A stretch of 7,061 bases of DNA from Clostridiales bacterium UBA6388 (GTDB lineage: Bacteria; Bacillota; Clostridia; Oscillospirales; Oscillospiraceae), in contig DJQK01000124.1 of assembly GCA_002437575.1 (NCBI GenBank), positions 1 through 7,061 of the forward strand, in the 5' to 3' direction. The position numbers and the translations under genes were made by a program. This document shows, one piece after another, positions 6,832-7,061 of this stretch. A model generated the notes under the pieces. It saw only the letters and a program-made list of their open reading frames with translations, was not told where the DNA came from and made no database searches. The stretch's first letter is position 1; each line of letters opens with the position of its first letter.

Positions 6832-6848
6832 CGCCGGGCTTTCCGGCG
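6832..6848 (+). promoter_or_regulatory. 5' leader hairpin of the hydratase transcript
   Basis: CGCCGG (6832-6837) pairs perfectly with CCGGCG (6843-6848) around the loop GCTTT. It lies about 10 bases into the predicted transcript. No T-run follows, so it is not a terminator; it may protect the 5' end of the mRNA or have no role. The ribosome binding site AAAGGA at 6861-6866 is outside the stem. Confidence 0.4.
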
Positions 6849-6874
6849 CATTCCCCGCAGAAAGGACGATATCT

Positions 6875-7061
6875 ATGATCAAGCTGTATGACGGCGGCGT
6901 CACGATCCAAAACGGCTGCCCCGTGAAGGCGCAGGAGAAAACCGGAAGCGAAAAGACCATCGCGCGGCGCATTCTGGAAGCGCACAATTCCCCTTCCACA
7001 GACGGCCAGCTCCACATCACCTTCGACGGTCTTATCTCCCACGACATCACCTACGTCGGCA
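6875..7061 (+). CDS. Aconitase-superfamily hydratase, N-terminal fragment (3' end outside window)
   Basis: Only 62 complete codons are visible. The start is fixed by AAAGGA at 6861-6866, eight bases before the ATG, and by the upstream promoter. The opening MIKLYDGGV, the segment ARRILEAHN at about 30-38 and SHDITYVG at 55-62 match my recollection of the N-terminus of clostridial proteins annotated as 'hydratase', related to E. coli YbhJ and to aconitase. The iron-sulfur cysteines of that superfamily would lie beyond the window edge, so they cannot be checked. Divergent placement next to citrate synthase suggests it acts on citrate/isocitrate, perhaps as the cell's aconitase. The region between family start and ILEAHN appears shorter than in the members I recall, which often carry about 20 more residues. 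Family call is moderate; substrate is inferred from the neighbour. Confidence 0.65.
   Translation, partial: MIKLYDGGVTIQNGCPVKAQEKTGSEKTIARRILEAHNSPSTDGQLHITFDGLISHDITYVG

Noticed and set aside
6697..7050. Minus-strand open frame of 117 codons across the control region and hydratase start
   Set aside because: It runs antisense through the promoter region and through a recognisable hydratase N-terminus; composition and context do not support it.

Overview
The window looks like chromosomal DNA from a GC-rich Gram-positive anaerobe, most likely a Clostridia member of the Oscillospiraceae/Ruminococcaceae type. This rests on four things: strong AAGGAG-type ribosome binding sites, an SLH-anchored exported enzyme, a DUF5662-like protein, and a clostridial-type citrate synthase beside an aconitase-superfamily hydratase. 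No tRNA, rRNA, CRISPR array, insertion sequence or phage gene was seen, and nothing marks the region as transferred. The taxonomic placement is inference from protein style, not a database match.

Layout. (1) Positions 1-1040 hold the C-terminal part of the membrane protease FtsH, closed by an intrinsic terminator. (2) Positions 1092-1991 hold a TIGR01212 (YtqA/YhcC) radical SAM protein; its ribosome binding site begins two bases after the ftsH terminator T-run. (3) Positions 2069-2641 hold a small histidine-rich DUF5662-like protein with its own clear sigma-A promoter and terminator. (4) Positions 2642-2884 are an AT-rich leader with an extended -10 promoter. It drives a 724-residue secreted 5'-nucleotidase/metallophosphoesterase (2885-5059) that ends in three SLH cell-wall anchoring repeats. 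(5) A bidirectional terminator at 5089-5121 separates this gene from citrate synthase on the minus strand (5223-6599). (6) A 275-bp divergent intergenic region (6600-6874) carries back-to-back sigma-A promoters, a perfect 10-bp inverted repeat and four TGCAAG repeats. (7) At 6875 the first 62 codons of an aconitase-superfamily hydratase begin and run off the end.

How the genes fit together. Citrate synthase and the divergent hydratase plausibly form the entry of a partial oxidative TCA branch (oxaloacetate + acetyl-CoA to citrate to isocitrate, then 2-oxoglutarate for glutamate). Their shared control region is the most information-rich non-coding stretch here. The SLH nucleotidase would salvage nucleotides or phosphate at the cell surface. 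The ftsH, radical SAM and DUF5662 genes look like independent or loosely coupled housekeeping units.

No obviously new multi-gene system is present. The items most worth a second look are the putative citrate-synthase/hydratase operator, the HD-like residue pattern in the DUF5662 protein, and the terminator-to-RBS arrangement before the radical SAM gene.
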